Assembly (NCBI RefSeq): GCF_030704685.1
Contig: NZ_JAUZDX010000015.1
Location: 62,001 to 126,000 of the forward strand
DNA from: Acidovorax sp. A1169
GTDB taxonomy: Bacteria > Pseudomonadota > Gammaproteobacteria > Burkholderiales > Burkholderiaceae_C
Length of the DNA stretch: 64,000 nt
Direction: 5' to 3'
Part shown: piece by piece, positions 13,814 through 24,779 of the stretch
How the letters are laid out: each line of letters begins with the position of its first letter
Position numbering within the stretch: the first letter of the stretch is position 1
Position numbers and translations under genes: made by a program
Notes under the pieces: generated by a model
Databases searched by the model: none
The model's input: only the letters and a program-made list of their open reading frames with translations
Told to the model about the DNA's origin: nothing

Positions 13814-14860
13814 CTAGGGTGTAGGGGTATGGGATGCGGCCAGCAGCGTGCGCGCAGCGGTGGATGCCGCAATGCGCCCCGCAGCCACATCGGCCTGCAG
13901 CGCGTGCAGCAGGCCGCGCACCTGCGGATGCTGGCGAAACGCCTGCTTGAGCCCGGCGTCGATGCGCTCCCACATCCAGGCCAGCGACTGCTTTTCGCGG
14001 CGCAGGGCCAGGCGGCCGTTGTCGGTCTGCTGGGTGCGGAACTGGGTGACGGCATCCCAGAAGCCGTCCACGCCCTGCCCCAGCAGCGCGCTGATCTGCA
14101 CCACGCGCGGCTGCCACAGGGCAGCGTGCGTGGCATGGTCGGGGTTGCCGTGCATGCCCAGCAGGCGCAGACTTGAGGTGATTTGCGCCTGGGCCCGCGT
14201 GGCGGCGTTCTTGTCGATGTCGGCCTTGTTGATGGCCACCAGGTCGGCGATCTCCATCACGCCCTTCTTGATGGCCTGCAGGTCGTCGCCCGCATTGGGC
14301 AGCTGCAGCAGCACGAACATGTCGGTCATGGCAGCCACCGCGATCTCGCTCTGGCCCACGCCCACGGTCTCGACCATCACCACGTCGTAGCCTGCGGCCT
14401 CGCAGACCAGCATGGCCTCGCGCGTCTTCTCGGCCACGCCGCCCAGCGTGCCGCTCGACGGGCTGGGGCGGATGTAGGCCTCCTCGCGCATGGACAGCTG
14501 CTCCATGCGCGTCTTGTCGCCCAGGATGGAGCCGCCCGAGACGGTGCTCGACGGGTCGATGGTGAGCACCGCCACGCGGTGCCCGCGGTTGATGAGGAAC
14601 AGGCCCAGCGCCTCGATGAAAGTGGACTTGCCCACGCCCGGCACGCCGCTGATGCCCAGGCGGAAGGCCTTGCCCGTGTACGGCAGCAGCGCGGTGAGCA
14701 GTTCGTCCCCCTGCGCTCGGTGGTCAGTGCGGGTGGATTCGAGCAGGGTGATGGCCTTGGCCATGGCGCGGCGCTGCACGGGCTGGGTGCCGTGCAGGAT
14801 GCCGTCAAACCATGTGCTGGAAGGAGGCTTCAGGTCGGCCAAAGACAGGGGCACGTTCAT
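13814..14860 (-). CDS. meaB: Methylmalonyl-CoA mutase-associated G-protein chaperone MeaB
   Basis: 348 residues. The P-loop is GISGVPGVGKST, and switch regions include IDPSSTVSGGSILGDKTRM and VETVGVGQSE, with a guanine-specifying INKAD motif. MeaB uses GTP to load intact adenosylcobalamin on the mutase and to eject inactivated cofactor. The ATG at 14858-14860 is chosen over one 8 codons upstream because GGAGG lies 7 bases before it and it forms an ATGA overlap with the stop of the GNAT gene (14857). mcm is two genes upstream, the expected partner. Confidence 0.96.
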   Translation of the reverse strand: MNVPLSLADLKPPSSTWFDGILHGTQPVQRRAMAKAITLLESTRTDHRAQGDELLTALLPYTGKAFRLGISGVPGVGKSTFIEALGLFLINRGHRVAVLTIDPSSTVSGGSILGDKTRMEQLSMREEAYIRPSPSSGTLGGVAEKTREAMLVCEAAGYDVVMVETVGVGQSEIAVAAMTDMFVLLQLPNAGDDLQAIKKGVMEIADLVAINKADIDKNAATRAQAQITSSLRLLGMHGNPDHATHAALWQPRVVQISALLGQGVDGFWDAVTQFRTQQTDNGRLALRREKQSLAWMWERIDAGLKQAFRQHPQVRGLLHALQADVAAGRIAASTAARTLLAASHTPTP

Positions 14861-15321
14861 GCCACAGCCTCCACTGGCCGCCACTCGTAGTGCACGTCCA
14901 CATCCTCCTCGCCGGTCTGCACGAAGCCGTGCCGCAGGTAGAAGCGGTTGGCATTGCTGTGCTTGAGCGCCGTCACGCGCAGCACGGCGCCTTCGCGGCG
15001 CGCACGGTCTTGCACGCTGGCCAGCACCGCGGCGCCGATGCCTCTGCCCTGCCAGTCGGGGTGCAGGTACAGATGCTGCAGCCGCAGGGCTCCAGCGCCT
15101 TCGGGCAGCACCGTGACGAAGCCCATGCGCTGGCCACCGGGCGAGGCCAGGTGGTGCATGTGCTCCGGGGTGAAGGCGGCGCGAAGGCGCTCACGCGAAC
15201 GCTCGGGCGTGTAGCGGCCCACGCGCTCCAGGCTCTCGCGCATGGCGGCGGTGCGCACCTCCAGCATGGGCTCGAAGTCGTCTTCGGCAACGGGGTGCAG
15301 CACGAACACGGGGGCGGTCAT
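14857..15321 (-). CDS. GNAT family N-acetyltransferase between mcm and meaB
   Basis: 154 residues from ATG 15319-15321, preceded by GGAGA at 8 bases; a longer frame (16 more codons) would overlap the mcm end. The acetyl-CoA-binding core shows the GNAT motif A as LYLHPDWQGRGIGAAVL, followed by ANRFYLRHGFVQTGEE, typical of RimI-like and small-molecule acetyltransferases. The substrate cannot be read from sequence. It sits 37 bases after mcm and overlaps meaB, so it is made with the methylmalonyl pathway enzymes; acylation of a pathway enzyme or detoxification of an acyl intermediate are speculative roles. Confidence 0.88.
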   Translation of the reverse strand: MTAPVFVLHPVAEDDFEPMLEVRTAAMRESLERVGRYTPERSRERLRAAFTPEHMHHLASPGGQRMGFVTVLPEGAGALRLQHLYLHPDWQGRGIGAAVLASVQDRARREGAVLRVTALKHSNANRFYLRHGFVQTGEEDVDVHYEWRPVEAVA

Positions 15322-15358
15322 CGGTCGATCTCCGTACGGCCCCTGGTCTGGCGCACGC

Positions 15359-17530
<2,172 letters not shown>

Positions 17531-17590
17531 GGCGAAGCGGTCTCCGAGGAAGCGTTGGACGTTGTCAGGGCTGTTCCCGATGTGGCTGCA

Positions 17591-17642
17591 AGTTTACATC
17601 ATTCATAATTATTGATTCAAAATATTCTTCGCGGCTTACAAT
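17591..17642. promoter_or_regulatory. AT-rich divergent promoter/operator between mcm and the GntR gene
   Basis: An A/T-rich island in a GC-rich setting. Rightward: TTGATT (17612-17617) and TACAAT (17637-17642), 19 bases apart, ending only 6 bases before the GntR ATG. Leftward: a TTGAAT/TAAACT-like pair overlaps the same bases. The 8-base palindrome ATAATTAT (17605-17612) is a candidate operator core. Shared overlap suggests the regulator controls both directions; this is inference. Confidence 0.5.
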
Positions 17643-17648
17643 CCACCC

Positions 17649-18284
17649 ATGTCTGCACTGACCCTCACGCCCCGCGCCCTGTACGAAGAAGTGGCTGAGC
17701 AACTGCGCCAGCGCATCTTCCGCCGCGAGCTGGAGCCCGGCAGCTGGATCGACGAGCTCAAGATCGCCGAGGAATTCGGCATCAGCCGCACGCCCTTGCG
17801 CGAGGCGCTCAAGGTGCTGGCCGCCGAAGGTCTGGTCACGATGAAGGTGCGCCGTGGCGCCTATGTGACCGAGATGTCGGACAAGGACCTGCGCGACGTC
17901 TACCACCTGCTCAGCCTGCTGGAGAGCGATGCCGCCGCCGTGGTGGCCACCAGCGCCACCCCGGCCCAGCTGCAGGAGCTGCAGGCCCTGCATGCCGAAC
18001 TGGAGGCCGCCGCCGGCGAGCGCGAACGCTTCTTTGCCGTGAACGAGCGCTTTCACATGCGGGTGCTGGAGCTGGCCGACAACCGCTGGCGTAGCCAGAT
18101 GGTGGCCGACCTGCGCAAGGTGATGAAGCTCAACCGCCACAACTCGCTGCTCAAGCAGGGGCGCATTGAGGATTCGCTGAGCGAACACCGTGCGGTAATG
18201 GCTGCCCTGGCCCGGCGCGATGGCGCCGCCACGGCCCAGGCCATGCAGGCCCACTTCGCCCAGGGGCTGGAAGCGGCGGCCTGA
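17649..18284 (+). CDS. GntR-family transcriptional regulator, FCD (FadR-like) subfamily
   Basis: 211 residues. An N-terminal winged helix (about 8-75) contains the GntR signature IAEEFGISRTPLREALKVLAAEGLV, and an all-helical FCD ligand/metal domain (about 80-205) has candidate metal histidines in FHMRVLELADN and EHRAVMAAL. FCD regulators bind small organic acids. Being divergent to the mcm-meaB-pccBA operon, it probably responds to a propionyl/methylmalonyl/methylcitrate-type acid and controls that operon and itself. No Shine-Dalgarno precedes the ATG and a TACAAT -10 ends 6 bases before it, so its mRNA may be leaderless. Confidence 0.93.
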   Translation: MSALTLTPRALYEEVAEQLRQRIFRRELEPGSWIDELKIAEEFGISRTPLREALKVLAAEGLVTMKVRRGAYVTEMSDKDLRDVYHLLSLLESDAAAVVATSATPAQLQELQALHAELEAAAGERERFFAVNERFHMRVLELADNRWRSQMVADLRKVMKLNRHNSLLKQGRIEDSLSEHRAVMAALARRDGAATAQAMQAHFAQGLEAAA

Positions 18285-18309
18285 CGCCCTCCGGGCACCT
18301 GCTGCTCGG

Positions 18310-19473
18310 TCAGCCTTCTGCCATTTCCACCCGGTTGCGCCCTCTGCGCTTGGCGGCGTACAGCGCGTCGTCGGCGCGGCGCAGCATCTGGTCCAGGCTG
18401 GCATCGCCATCCGCCTGCGCCGCGATACCGGCAGAAATGGTGATGGGCAACGAGGTCCCACCCGTGGTGAACGGCGTGCCCGCCACGGCCAGGCGCAGCC
18501 GCTCTCCGGCCGCATGGGCGTCGCCATGCTGGGCCACGTCCAGCAGCACCACGAACTCTTCTCCCCCGTGGCGGGCCACGAAGTCCAACCCGCGTGCCGT
18601 GGCCTGCAGTTGCCCTGCCACATGCTGCAGGGCCTTGTCGCCCACCTCGTGCCCATGGCCGTCGTTGATGGCCTTGAAATGGTCCACGTCGATCAGTGCC
18701 AGCGCCAGGCGGCTGCCGCCCTGGCGCGCCGTTGCAAAGCGCTTCGCGCCTTCGGTGAGCAGTGTGCGGCGGTTGGCCAGCCCGGTCAGGTAGTCGGTGG
18801 CGGCGGCCAGCTCCCACTGGCGGCCGATGCGCTGCGAGCACATGAACAGAAAGGCCGTGGTGCCCACCACGGGCAGCAGGGCCGTGATGAGCGGGCTGGC
18901 CGCGTTGATCCAGGCGCCCTCGCCGGTGATGTCGAACGACGGCCCCACGCGCCGCACCAGGAAGTACGCGGCGCGAAAGGCCACGAACAGGCCGACCAGA
19001 AAGAACAGGCCCGCCAGGGCCCTGCGGCTGCGCGCCCGCTCGCCCGTGCCACCCCGCACCAACTGCAGGGTGCCAGCCATCAGCACGAAAGCCACCACGC
19101 CCGACAGCAGCAGGATGCGGCTGGGCGTATCGGGTCGCACCCCCGCGAACCACACCACGCCGCCAATGCCCGCCAGGGCCGGCAGCAGCATCCACCAGCG
19201 GTCCGGCACGCCATCGAACTGGCGCAGCGCGCGCCAGTAGCCCGTGCAGCCGAGCATCACCATGCCGTTGGCCATGGGCGAGACCAGGCCCAGGGGCAAT
19301 TCGTACTGCACGGCATACAGCACGGCACTGCCTGCCAGCAGCAAGGTGGCGATGCGCCAGGTTTCGGCACAGGGTTGCAGCGACACCGGCAAGTCCTTGT
19401 GCATGAAACCCAGCACCGCACCGTTGGCCAGCATCATCAGTGTCGCGACGATAAAGATGGTGATGGGATCCAT
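18310..19473 (-). CDS. Membrane diguanylate cyclase (7-TM sensor + GGEEF)
   Basis: 387 residues from ATG 19471-19473 (the frame runs 63 codons further, but that part is Pro/Cys-rich and not protein-like). Seven hydrophobic helices occupy about residues 3-205, with no named sensor domain. The GGDEF domain (about 215-385) has LTGLANRRTL, DVDHFKAINDGHGHEVGD, and an intact active site ARHGGEEF. An RxxD product-inhibition site (RGLD) lies exactly five residues before it. It is predicted to make c-di-GMP and to be feedback inhibited. It is convergent with the GntR gene (25-base gap) and divergent from the acyl-CoA synthetase. Confidence 0.92.
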   Translation of the reverse strand: MDPITIFIVATLMMLANGAVLGFMHKDLPVSLQPCAETWRIATLLLAGSAVLYAVQYELPLGLVSPMANGMVMLGCTGYWRALRQFDGVPDRWWMLLPALAGIGGVVWFAGVRPDTPSRILLLSGVVAFVLMAGTLQLVRGGTGERARSRRALAGLFFLVGLFVAFRAAYFLVRRVGPSFDITGEGAWINAASPLITALLPVVGTTAFLFMCSQRIGRQWELAAATDYLTGLANRRTLLTEGAKRFATARQGGSRLALALIDVDHFKAINDGHGHEVGDKALQHVAGQLQATARGLDFVARHGGEEFVVLLDVAQHGDAHAAGERLRLAVAGTPFTTGGTSLPITISAGIAAQADGDASLDQMLRRADDALYAAKRRGRNRVEMAEG

Positions 19474-19685
19474 GGACCGAAGGGGGCGCGGGCAGGCAGG
19501 ACGCGGCTGTGGCAATGCAGGGATTGTGGCCGACCAGCACCCGGCCCCGAGCACTCTTTGGCGCGCGAAACAAAGAAGCACAGCTTGTGCCGCCCGGATG
19601 GGTATGATTCTGCGGGTTTTCCCCAGGGTGGTGCAGCATGGCACCGCCTTGGCACGGCGCACACCGCCCAGGCACCAACCATCCG

Positions 19686-21539
19686 ATGACCTCTTCCCTT
19701 CCCGACATCGGCAGCGTCCAGACGCTGCCCCAGCTTCTCTCCTGGCGCGCCAGCCTGACGGCCGACGCCCCTGCCTTTCGCGCCTTCGATGCCGCCAGCC
19801 AGGCTTGGCTGACCTGGACCTGGGCCGAGACCGCCGCCCATGTGGCCCGGTGGTCGCGGGCCCTGGTGGCCCTGCAACTGCCGGCCGGTGCCCGCGTGGC
19901 CATTCTGCTGCCCAATGGCCTGGACGCCATGTGTGCCGACCAGGCCACCCTGGCCAGCAATTGCGTGCCCGTGCCGCTGCATGCCATCGACAACCCTGGC
20001 AGCATCGCCTACATCCTGGCCGACTGCGAGGCGTCGATGCTCATCGTGGGCAGTGCCCAGCAGTGGGAGAAGATCCACGCCGCAGGCACCGAATTCCCCG
20101 CACTGCGGGCGGTGATCGTGACCGAGGTGGACGCCTCGTTCAAGGCCTCGGCGCCCAGCGCGCACAGCCCCGCCGTGGGCTCGCTCGCGCAGTGGCTCGA
20201 AGGCGCCGCCCAGGCGGTGGAGCAGGCCCCACCGCAGGCCCCCGGCCCCGAAGACCTGGCCGCCATCGTCTACACCTCGGGCACCACCGGCAAGCCCAAG
20301 GGCGTGATGCTCACCCACCGCAATGTGGTGAGCGACGTGAAGGCGGTGCTCGAACGCATCGCCCCCACTGTGGACGACGTGTTCCTGTCCTTCTTGCCGC
20401 TGTCGCACACCTTCGAGCGCACGGGCGGCTACTACCTGCCGATTGCGGCCGGCAGCTGCGTGGCCTATGCCCGCTCGGTGCAGCAACTGGCGGAGGACCT
20501 GCAGACGATCCGCCCCACGGTGCTGGTGTCGGTGCCGCGCATCTACGAGCGCATCCACGCCAAGCTGCTCGAAAAGCTCTCGCCCTCGCCCTGGAAGATG
20601 CAGCTCTACGAGGCCGCCCAGGCCCGCGGCTGGCAGCAGTTCTGCGCCGCGCAGGGACTGGCCCGGCCCGAGGACGACAAGGCCGGCGGCTGGATGGCCG
20701 CCCTGCCCTGGGCCCTGCTCCAGGCACTGGTGGCCAAGCCGCTGCTGGCCCAGTTCGGCGGCCGGGTGCGCGTGGCCGTGAGCGGTGGTGCGCCGCTGTC
20801 GCCGACCATTGCCAAATGCTTCCTGGGCCTGGGGCTGCCGCTGGTGCAGGGCTACGGCATGACCGAGACGGCGCCGGTGGTCTCGGTGAACTCGCTCAAG
20901 GACAACGACCCGGCCTGCGTGGGCCGCGCCCTGCCGGGCGTGGAGGTGCGCATCGGCAAGAACCGCGAGCTACAGGTGCGCGGCCCCATCGTGATGCAGG
21001 GCTACTGGAAGCGGCCTGAGGACACGGCGCGCATCCTTGAGGCCGACGGCTGGCTGGGCACAGGCGACCAGGCCGACATCGTGGATGGGCGCATCTACAT
21101 TCGCGGCCGCATCAAGGAGATCATCGTCACTTCCACTGGCGAGAAAGTGCCGCCCGGCGACCTGGAGCTGGCCCTGCTGGCCGACCCGCTGCTGGAGCAG
21201 GCCTTCGTGGTGGGAGAGAACCGCCCCTTCATCGCCTGCGTGGCCGTGCTCAAGCGCGACGAGTGGCAGCGCCTGGCCGGCGACCTGGGCCTGGCCGCAA
21301 CCGACCCCGAGAGCCTGAACCACCCTGCCGTGCACCGCGCCGTGCTGGCGCGCATCGAAAAGAGCACGGCCAGCTTTGCTCGCTACGCCGTGCCGCGCGC
21401 CGTGCACCTGACGCTGGCGGCCTGGAGCATTGAGAACGGCTTCATGACGCCCACGCTCAAGCTCAAGCGCGCGCCGCTCATGGCGCACTTCGGGCAGGCC
21501 ATCGAGGGCATGTACCAGCAAAAGCCAGGGGCGCGCTGA
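19686..21539 (+). CDS. AMP-dependent long-chain acyl-CoA synthetase family protein
   Basis: 617 residues from ATG 19686; an ATG at 19638 would give 633, and neither has a clear ribosome site. Adenylate-forming signatures are intact: the P-loop-like IVYTSGTTGKPKGVMLTH, the A5 block GYGMTETAPVVS, the A7 region GWLGTGDQADI and the A8 hinge IYIRGRIKEIIVTSTGEKVPP. The size and motif set fit long-chain acyl-CoA synthetases of the FAA1/FadD15 type, which activate a carboxylate with ATP and CoA. No substrate can be assigned. It is divergent from the diguanylate cyclase gene, with a TATGAT -10-like element at 19603-19608. Confidence 0.92.
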   Translation: MTSSLPDIGSVQTLPQLLSWRASLTADAPAFRAFDAASQAWLTWTWAETAAHVARWSRALVALQLPAGARVAILLPNGLDAMCADQATLASNCVPVPLHAIDNPGSIAYILADCEASMLIVGSAQQWEKIHAAGTEFPALRAVIVTEVDASFKASAPSAHSPAVGSLAQWLEGAAQAVEQAPPQAPGPEDLAAIVYTSGTTGKPKGVMLTHRNVVSDVKAVLERIAPTVDDVFLSFLPLSHTFERTGGYYLPIAAGSCVAYARSVQQLAEDLQTIRPTVLVSVPRIYERIHAKLLEKLSPSPWKMQLYEAAQARGWQQFCAAQGLARPEDDKAGGWMAALPWALLQALVAKPLLAQFGGRVRVAVSGGAPLSPTIAKCFLGLGLPLVQGYGMTETAPVVSVNSLKDNDPACVGRALPGVEVRIGKNRELQVRGPIVMQGYWKRPEDTARILEADGWLGTGDQADIVDGRIYIRGRIKEIIVTSTGEKVPPGDLELALLADPLLEQAFVVGENRPFIACVAVLKRDEWQRLAGDLGLAATDPESLNHPAVHRAVLARIEKSTASFARYAVPRAVHLTLAAWSIENGFMTPTLKLKRAPLMAHFGQAIEGMYQQKPGAR

Positions 21540-21585
21540 ACCAGTACCGTGTGGACCTGGCCGTTGGCAGTTGTAGACTTGCGCC

Positions 21586-22263
21586 ATGATTTCCCGGCGC
21601 TTGCCATGCACCTTTGCCGCCCTGGTTTGTGCTGCGGGGGCCGCCCTGGCGCAGGACGCCGCCGCACAGCGCGCTGCCCAGCTGCAGGCCGCCGTGGATG
21701 CGGCTCTGTCCTCCAAGGCATTCCACATCGGGACCAGTACCGAAGGTGACCTCGACGGCGATGGCATCGCGGATCTAGCGGCGGTTGTCGTCAATCTGTC
21801 CGGGGAAGGCCCGCGCGAGGAAAGGCTGCTGGTGCTGGCCGGCACGCCGGGCGGCGGCTACACGCCACTGTCCGTGTCCGGACAATTCTGCCGGGTGGAG
21901 AAGTTCTACAACCTCGACATCGCCAGGGCATACCTGTGGGTCCAGGGCGTCTCGAGCGCTGAACCGTCGGGAATGAACAGCTTCACGATGCAGTTCCGCT
22001 ACAACCCGAAGCTCAGGGACTTTGAACTCATCGGCAAGGACGATCTGGCGGAGAACTACGACACCGCGTCGTCGTATCGGGTCAGCGTCAACTACCTGGC
22101 CAAGGTCGCAGTCCACACCCGCATTGCCGGCAAGAAGCGCAAGGACCTCAAAGCGCCGCTCCAGCAGCCTGCCGTTCTGCGCCTGCGCGGATTCCATTGT
22201 GGGGATGAGGGCCCCATGGGCCCGGCGATCTACATCAACGAGGACTTCACCGTCCGCAGGTAG
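21586..22263 (+). CDS. Exported hypothetical protein with a Ca-binding-type DxDxDG loop
   Basis: 225 residues with a signal peptide (FAALVCAAGAALA, cleavage about residue 22). Shortly after comes TEGDLDGDGIADLAAVVVNL, which matches the calcium loop of FG-GAP/VCBS-like beta-propeller repeats, but only one such unit is visible. The rest is beta-rich (LLVLAGTPGGGYTPL, MNSFTMQFRYNPKLRDFELIG). It is probably periplasmic. It sits 46 bases after the acyl-CoA synthetase gene and is convergent with an HD-GYP gene. Function unknown. Confidence 0.8.
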   Translation: MISRRLPCTFAALVCAAGAALAQDAAAQRAAQLQAAVDAALSSKAFHIGTSTEGDLDGDGIADLAAVVVNLSGEGPREERLLVLAGTPGGGYTPLSVSGQFCRVEKFYNLDIARAYLWVQGVSSAEPSGMNSFTMQFRYNPKLRDFELIGKDDLAENYDTASSYRVSVNYLAKVAVHTRIAGKKRKDLKAPLQQPAVLRLRGFHCGDEGPMGPAIYINEDFTVRR

Positions 22264-22279
22264 TGCACGGGGGCAGCAT

Positions 22280-23461
22280 TCAGTCCTCGACCGAATAGAA
22301 GTACGACAGCCGCTGCTGGGGATTGAGCCAGTCGAGCACCTCGGCAGGCAGCGTGGAAGGCCGAATCGCTTCGGCCACGCGGATGTCGGGCTCGGTGTGC
22401 AGCTCCACCAGCGGCGCCTCGTCCTTGGGGATTTCGGGTGTGTAGACCAGCACCTGGGGGCGCAGGGCCTCGGGCCCCGGTGCCACCACCAGCGCCAGCG
22501 CGCCATCGGTGAGCTGGACCACGGTGCCCGGCGGGTACACGCCCAGCGGCTCGACGTCGCGGGCCTCGGGCGAGCACAGATTGTCATACCGGTTGACCAG
22601 CGCCAGGATCAGCGCCAGGCGCTGGGTTTCGCGCTGGCCGCGCGGCCAGCCCGAACCATCGGCCGCCTCGTGGTGGCTGGCGATGCAGGCCAGCGCCTCC
22701 TTGCTGAAGGCACCTGAATCCGATGCCAGCTGGGTGCTGTACATCACGTGCTGGCGCACGAAGTCCTCCTCGTGCCGCTTGCGCCGAATGGTCTTGAACA
22801 GCTGCGGGGGCACCTTGGACTTGCCCACGTCGTGCGCCAGCGCTGCCATGGCCAGGTCGGCCAGCTCGCGCTCGGCAAGGCCGGCCTTCTTGCCCACCAG
22901 CATGCACAGGGTGAGCACGTTGAGCGCGTGGAACTGCGGCCCCTGGTCCTTCTTGTCGCCCAGCAGGTGCAGCAGCACCTCCTTGCTCTGGGCAATGCGG
23001 GCCGCCGTCTCGCCCGACAGGTCGGCCAGGATCCGGCCCGCCGCCTTGGGCGAGCGCGTGAGCGTGAGCAGCGCCTCCCGGGTCTGGCGCGCGGCGTCCT
23101 CCCAGGCCCGGTCGGCCCGCGCGGCGGCATCCCGCTGGCGTTGGCGCTTTTCCTTCTTGGCCTGGTCACGCTGGCGCACCTCGGCGGCCAGGGCGGCCTG
23201 TCCGTCGGCGTGCTCCGGCTCCGACGGGGGCGCGGCCACAGGCGCCAGAGGCAGCGGCTGCGCCGTGCTCCGGTCCGGGTGGTGGTACAGCTGGCCCTCG
23301 ATACCCAATGACTGGATCACCGCCACGTCCTTCGCCGTGCGGACCATGAAGCGGTTGGCGATGAACGGGTGCTCGTCCCAGCGCATGTCGAGCCAGACGT
23401 ACAGGCCGACGGTGAGTTGGGACGGGTCGATCGCTACGGCGATCCCGGGGTTCTTCCACAT
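22280..23461 (-). CDS. HD-GYP-type phosphodiesterase with N-terminal DUF3391 and a GWP variant
   Basis: 393 residues. The N-terminal DUF3391-type domain (about 10-60: SQLTVGLYVWLDMRW, PFIANRFMVRT) commonly precedes HD-GYP domains. A charged Lys/Arg/Gln linker follows, then the HD domain (about 190-350). Metal and signature residues are present: HDVGKSKVPP, a QHVMYS histidine and ASHHEAADGSGWPRG, where the usual GYP reads GWP. An aromatic replacement may keep c-di-GMP hydrolysis, but activity is not assured. It is convergent with the exported protein gene (16-base gap) and divergent from dusA. Cytoplasmic; no receiver domain, so not directly phosphorylated. Confidence 0.9.
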   Translation of the reverse strand: MWKNPGIAVAIDPSQLTVGLYVWLDMRWDEHPFIANRFMVRTAKDVAVIQSLGIEGQLYHHPDRSTAQPLPLAPVAAPPSEPEHADGQAALAAEVRQRDQAKKEKRQRQRDAAARADRAWEDAARQTREALLTLTRSPKAAGRILADLSGETAARIAQSKEVLLHLLGDKKDQGPQFHALNVLTLCMLVGKKAGLAERELADLAMAALAHDVGKSKVPPQLFKTIRRKRHEEDFVRQHVMYSTQLASDSGAFSKEALACIASHHEAADGSGWPRGQRETQRLALILALVNRYDNLCSPEARDVEPLGVYPPGTVVQLTDGALALVVAPGPEALRPQVLVYTPEIPKDEAPLVELHTEPDIRVAEAIRPSTLPAEVLDWLNPQQRLSYFYSVED

Positions 23462-23682
23462 GCAGGCGATTCAAAGAAAGAGATGGCTGATTCAGCCCCG
23501 GTGGCGTTCGCGGCACCGGATGCAGCGCCCCATACTAAAGACAATGCGCGGCCATGTGCGTCAACAGGGTGCAAATTCGCGCAGAGGAATGCCTGTCTCG
23601 GGCCGCTGAAGCCCTTGAACCGATATGCAGCCCCAAGACCTGAGAAAATGCAGGCCAGCCCCTCTTCGGGGGCCCTTCGCCC

Positions 23683-24729
23683 TTGCAACACCGGTTTCTC
23701 GCCTTGGAAAACAGCCCCACCTCCCCTGCCGCAACCCCTCCAGCCACCTTCAGCCCATGGCGCATGTCCGTGGCGCCGATGATGGACTGGACGGACCGCC
23801 ATTGCCGCTATTTCCACCGGCTGCTGACGCGCCAGACCCTGCTCTACACCGAGATGGTGAACGCGGGCGCCATCATCCATGGCGGCACGGAGCAGCACCT
23901 TCGCTTCAATGCCGAGGAGCACCCCGTGGCACTGCAACTGGGCGGCAACGAGCCGGACCGGCTGGCAGAGGCTGCACGGCTCGGTGCGCAATGGGGCTAT
24001 GGCGAGATCAACCTGAACTGCGGCTGCCCGAGCGACCGGGTGCAGCGCGGTGCCTTTGGCGCCAGCCTGATGAAGGCGCCCCAGTTGGTGGCCGATGGCG
24101 TAAAGGCCATGAAAGATGTGGTGGAGGTGCCCGTGACGGTCAAGCACCGCATCGGCATCGACAAGGAGGAGCACTATGGCTTTGTGCGCGATTTCGTGGG
24201 CACTGTGGCCGATGCGGGCTGCTCGGTGTTCATCGTGCATGCGCGCAATGCCTGGCTGCAGGGCCTGTCGCCCAAGGAGAACCGCGACATCCCGCCGCTG
24301 CGCTACGAGGTGGTGCACCAGCTCAAGGCCGACTTCCCGCACCTGACGATTGCCATCAATGGCGGCATCCAGGCTGACGAGGTGGTGCAGGAGCAACTGG
24401 CCCACCTGGACGGCGTGATGATCGGCCGCGAGGCCTACCACAACCCCTGGTGGCTGGCCCGCTGGGACCAGTTGTACTACGGCGGTGAGCCCTGCACCCT
24501 GACCCGCGAGGAGGTCGAGCTGGCCATGGTGGACTACATGGAGCGCGAGGCCGCGCTGCACGGCACGCCCTGGCCGCACATCGCGCGCCACATGCTGGGC
24601 CTGCGCCACGGCCTGCGCGGCGCGCGCCTGTGGCGCCAGGTGTGGAGCAACCACCTGCTCAAGGACCGCCCGGCGCGCGAGGTGCACGCCCTGGCGCTGG
24701 CGACTACCCTGATTCCAGAACCCGTTTAG
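23683..24729 (+). CDS. dusA: tRNA-dihydrouridine(20/20a) synthase DusA
   Basis: 348 residues if started at TTG 23683, the first start codon in the frame. TTG 23704 is also possible, while ATG 23764 would remove the FSPWR strand that precedes SVAPMMDWTDRHCR in this family, so an upstream start is preferred. The flavin-binding TIM barrel has the catalytic Cys in NLNCGCPSDRVQRGAFGASLM, VTVKHRIGID, FIVHARNAW, SPKENRDIPPL and INGGIQ, all diagnostic of DusA. It reduces U20/U20a in the tRNA D-loop using FMN and NADPH. Its stop codon lies at the edge of a 52-base palindrome shared with the convergent GGDEF-EAL gene. Confidence 0.94.
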   Translation: MQHRFLALENSPTSPAATPPATFSPWRMSVAPMMDWTDRHCRYFHRLLTRQTLLYTEMVNAGAIIHGGTEQHLRFNAEEHPVALQLGGNEPDRLAEAARLGAQWGYGEINLNCGCPSDRVQRGAFGASLMKAPQLVADGVKAMKDVVEVPVTVKHRIGIDKEEHYGFVRDFVGTVADAGCSVFIVHARNAWLQGLSPKENRDIPPLRYEVVHQLKADFPHLTIAINGGIQADEVVQEQLAHLDGVMIGREAYHNPWWLARWDQLYYGGEPCTLTREEVELAMVDYMEREAALHGTPWPHIARHMLGLRHGLRGARLWRQVWSNHLLKDRPAREVHALALATTLIPEPV

Positions 24730-24779
24730 GACCTGTTCATACTAATTTCGCGACCCCGAAATTAGTGTGCACAGGCCCT
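24728..24779. terminator. 52-base near-perfect palindrome between convergent dusA and GGDEF-EAL genes
   Basis: The arms 24728-24750 and 24757-24779 pair over 23 positions with two mismatches and one G-U, around the loop CGACCC (24751-24756). The inner 10 bp (ACTAATTTCG) is perfect. The stem includes the last bases of both stop codons and the last five codons of the minus-strand gene. There is no U-run, so it is either an unusual bidirectional terminator or an interspersed palindromic repeat. Confidence 0.6.

Noticed and set aside
17531-17648. Cobalamin riboswitch upstream of mcm
   Set aside because: The 118-base gap is too short for the aptamer and no B12-box-like element is visible.
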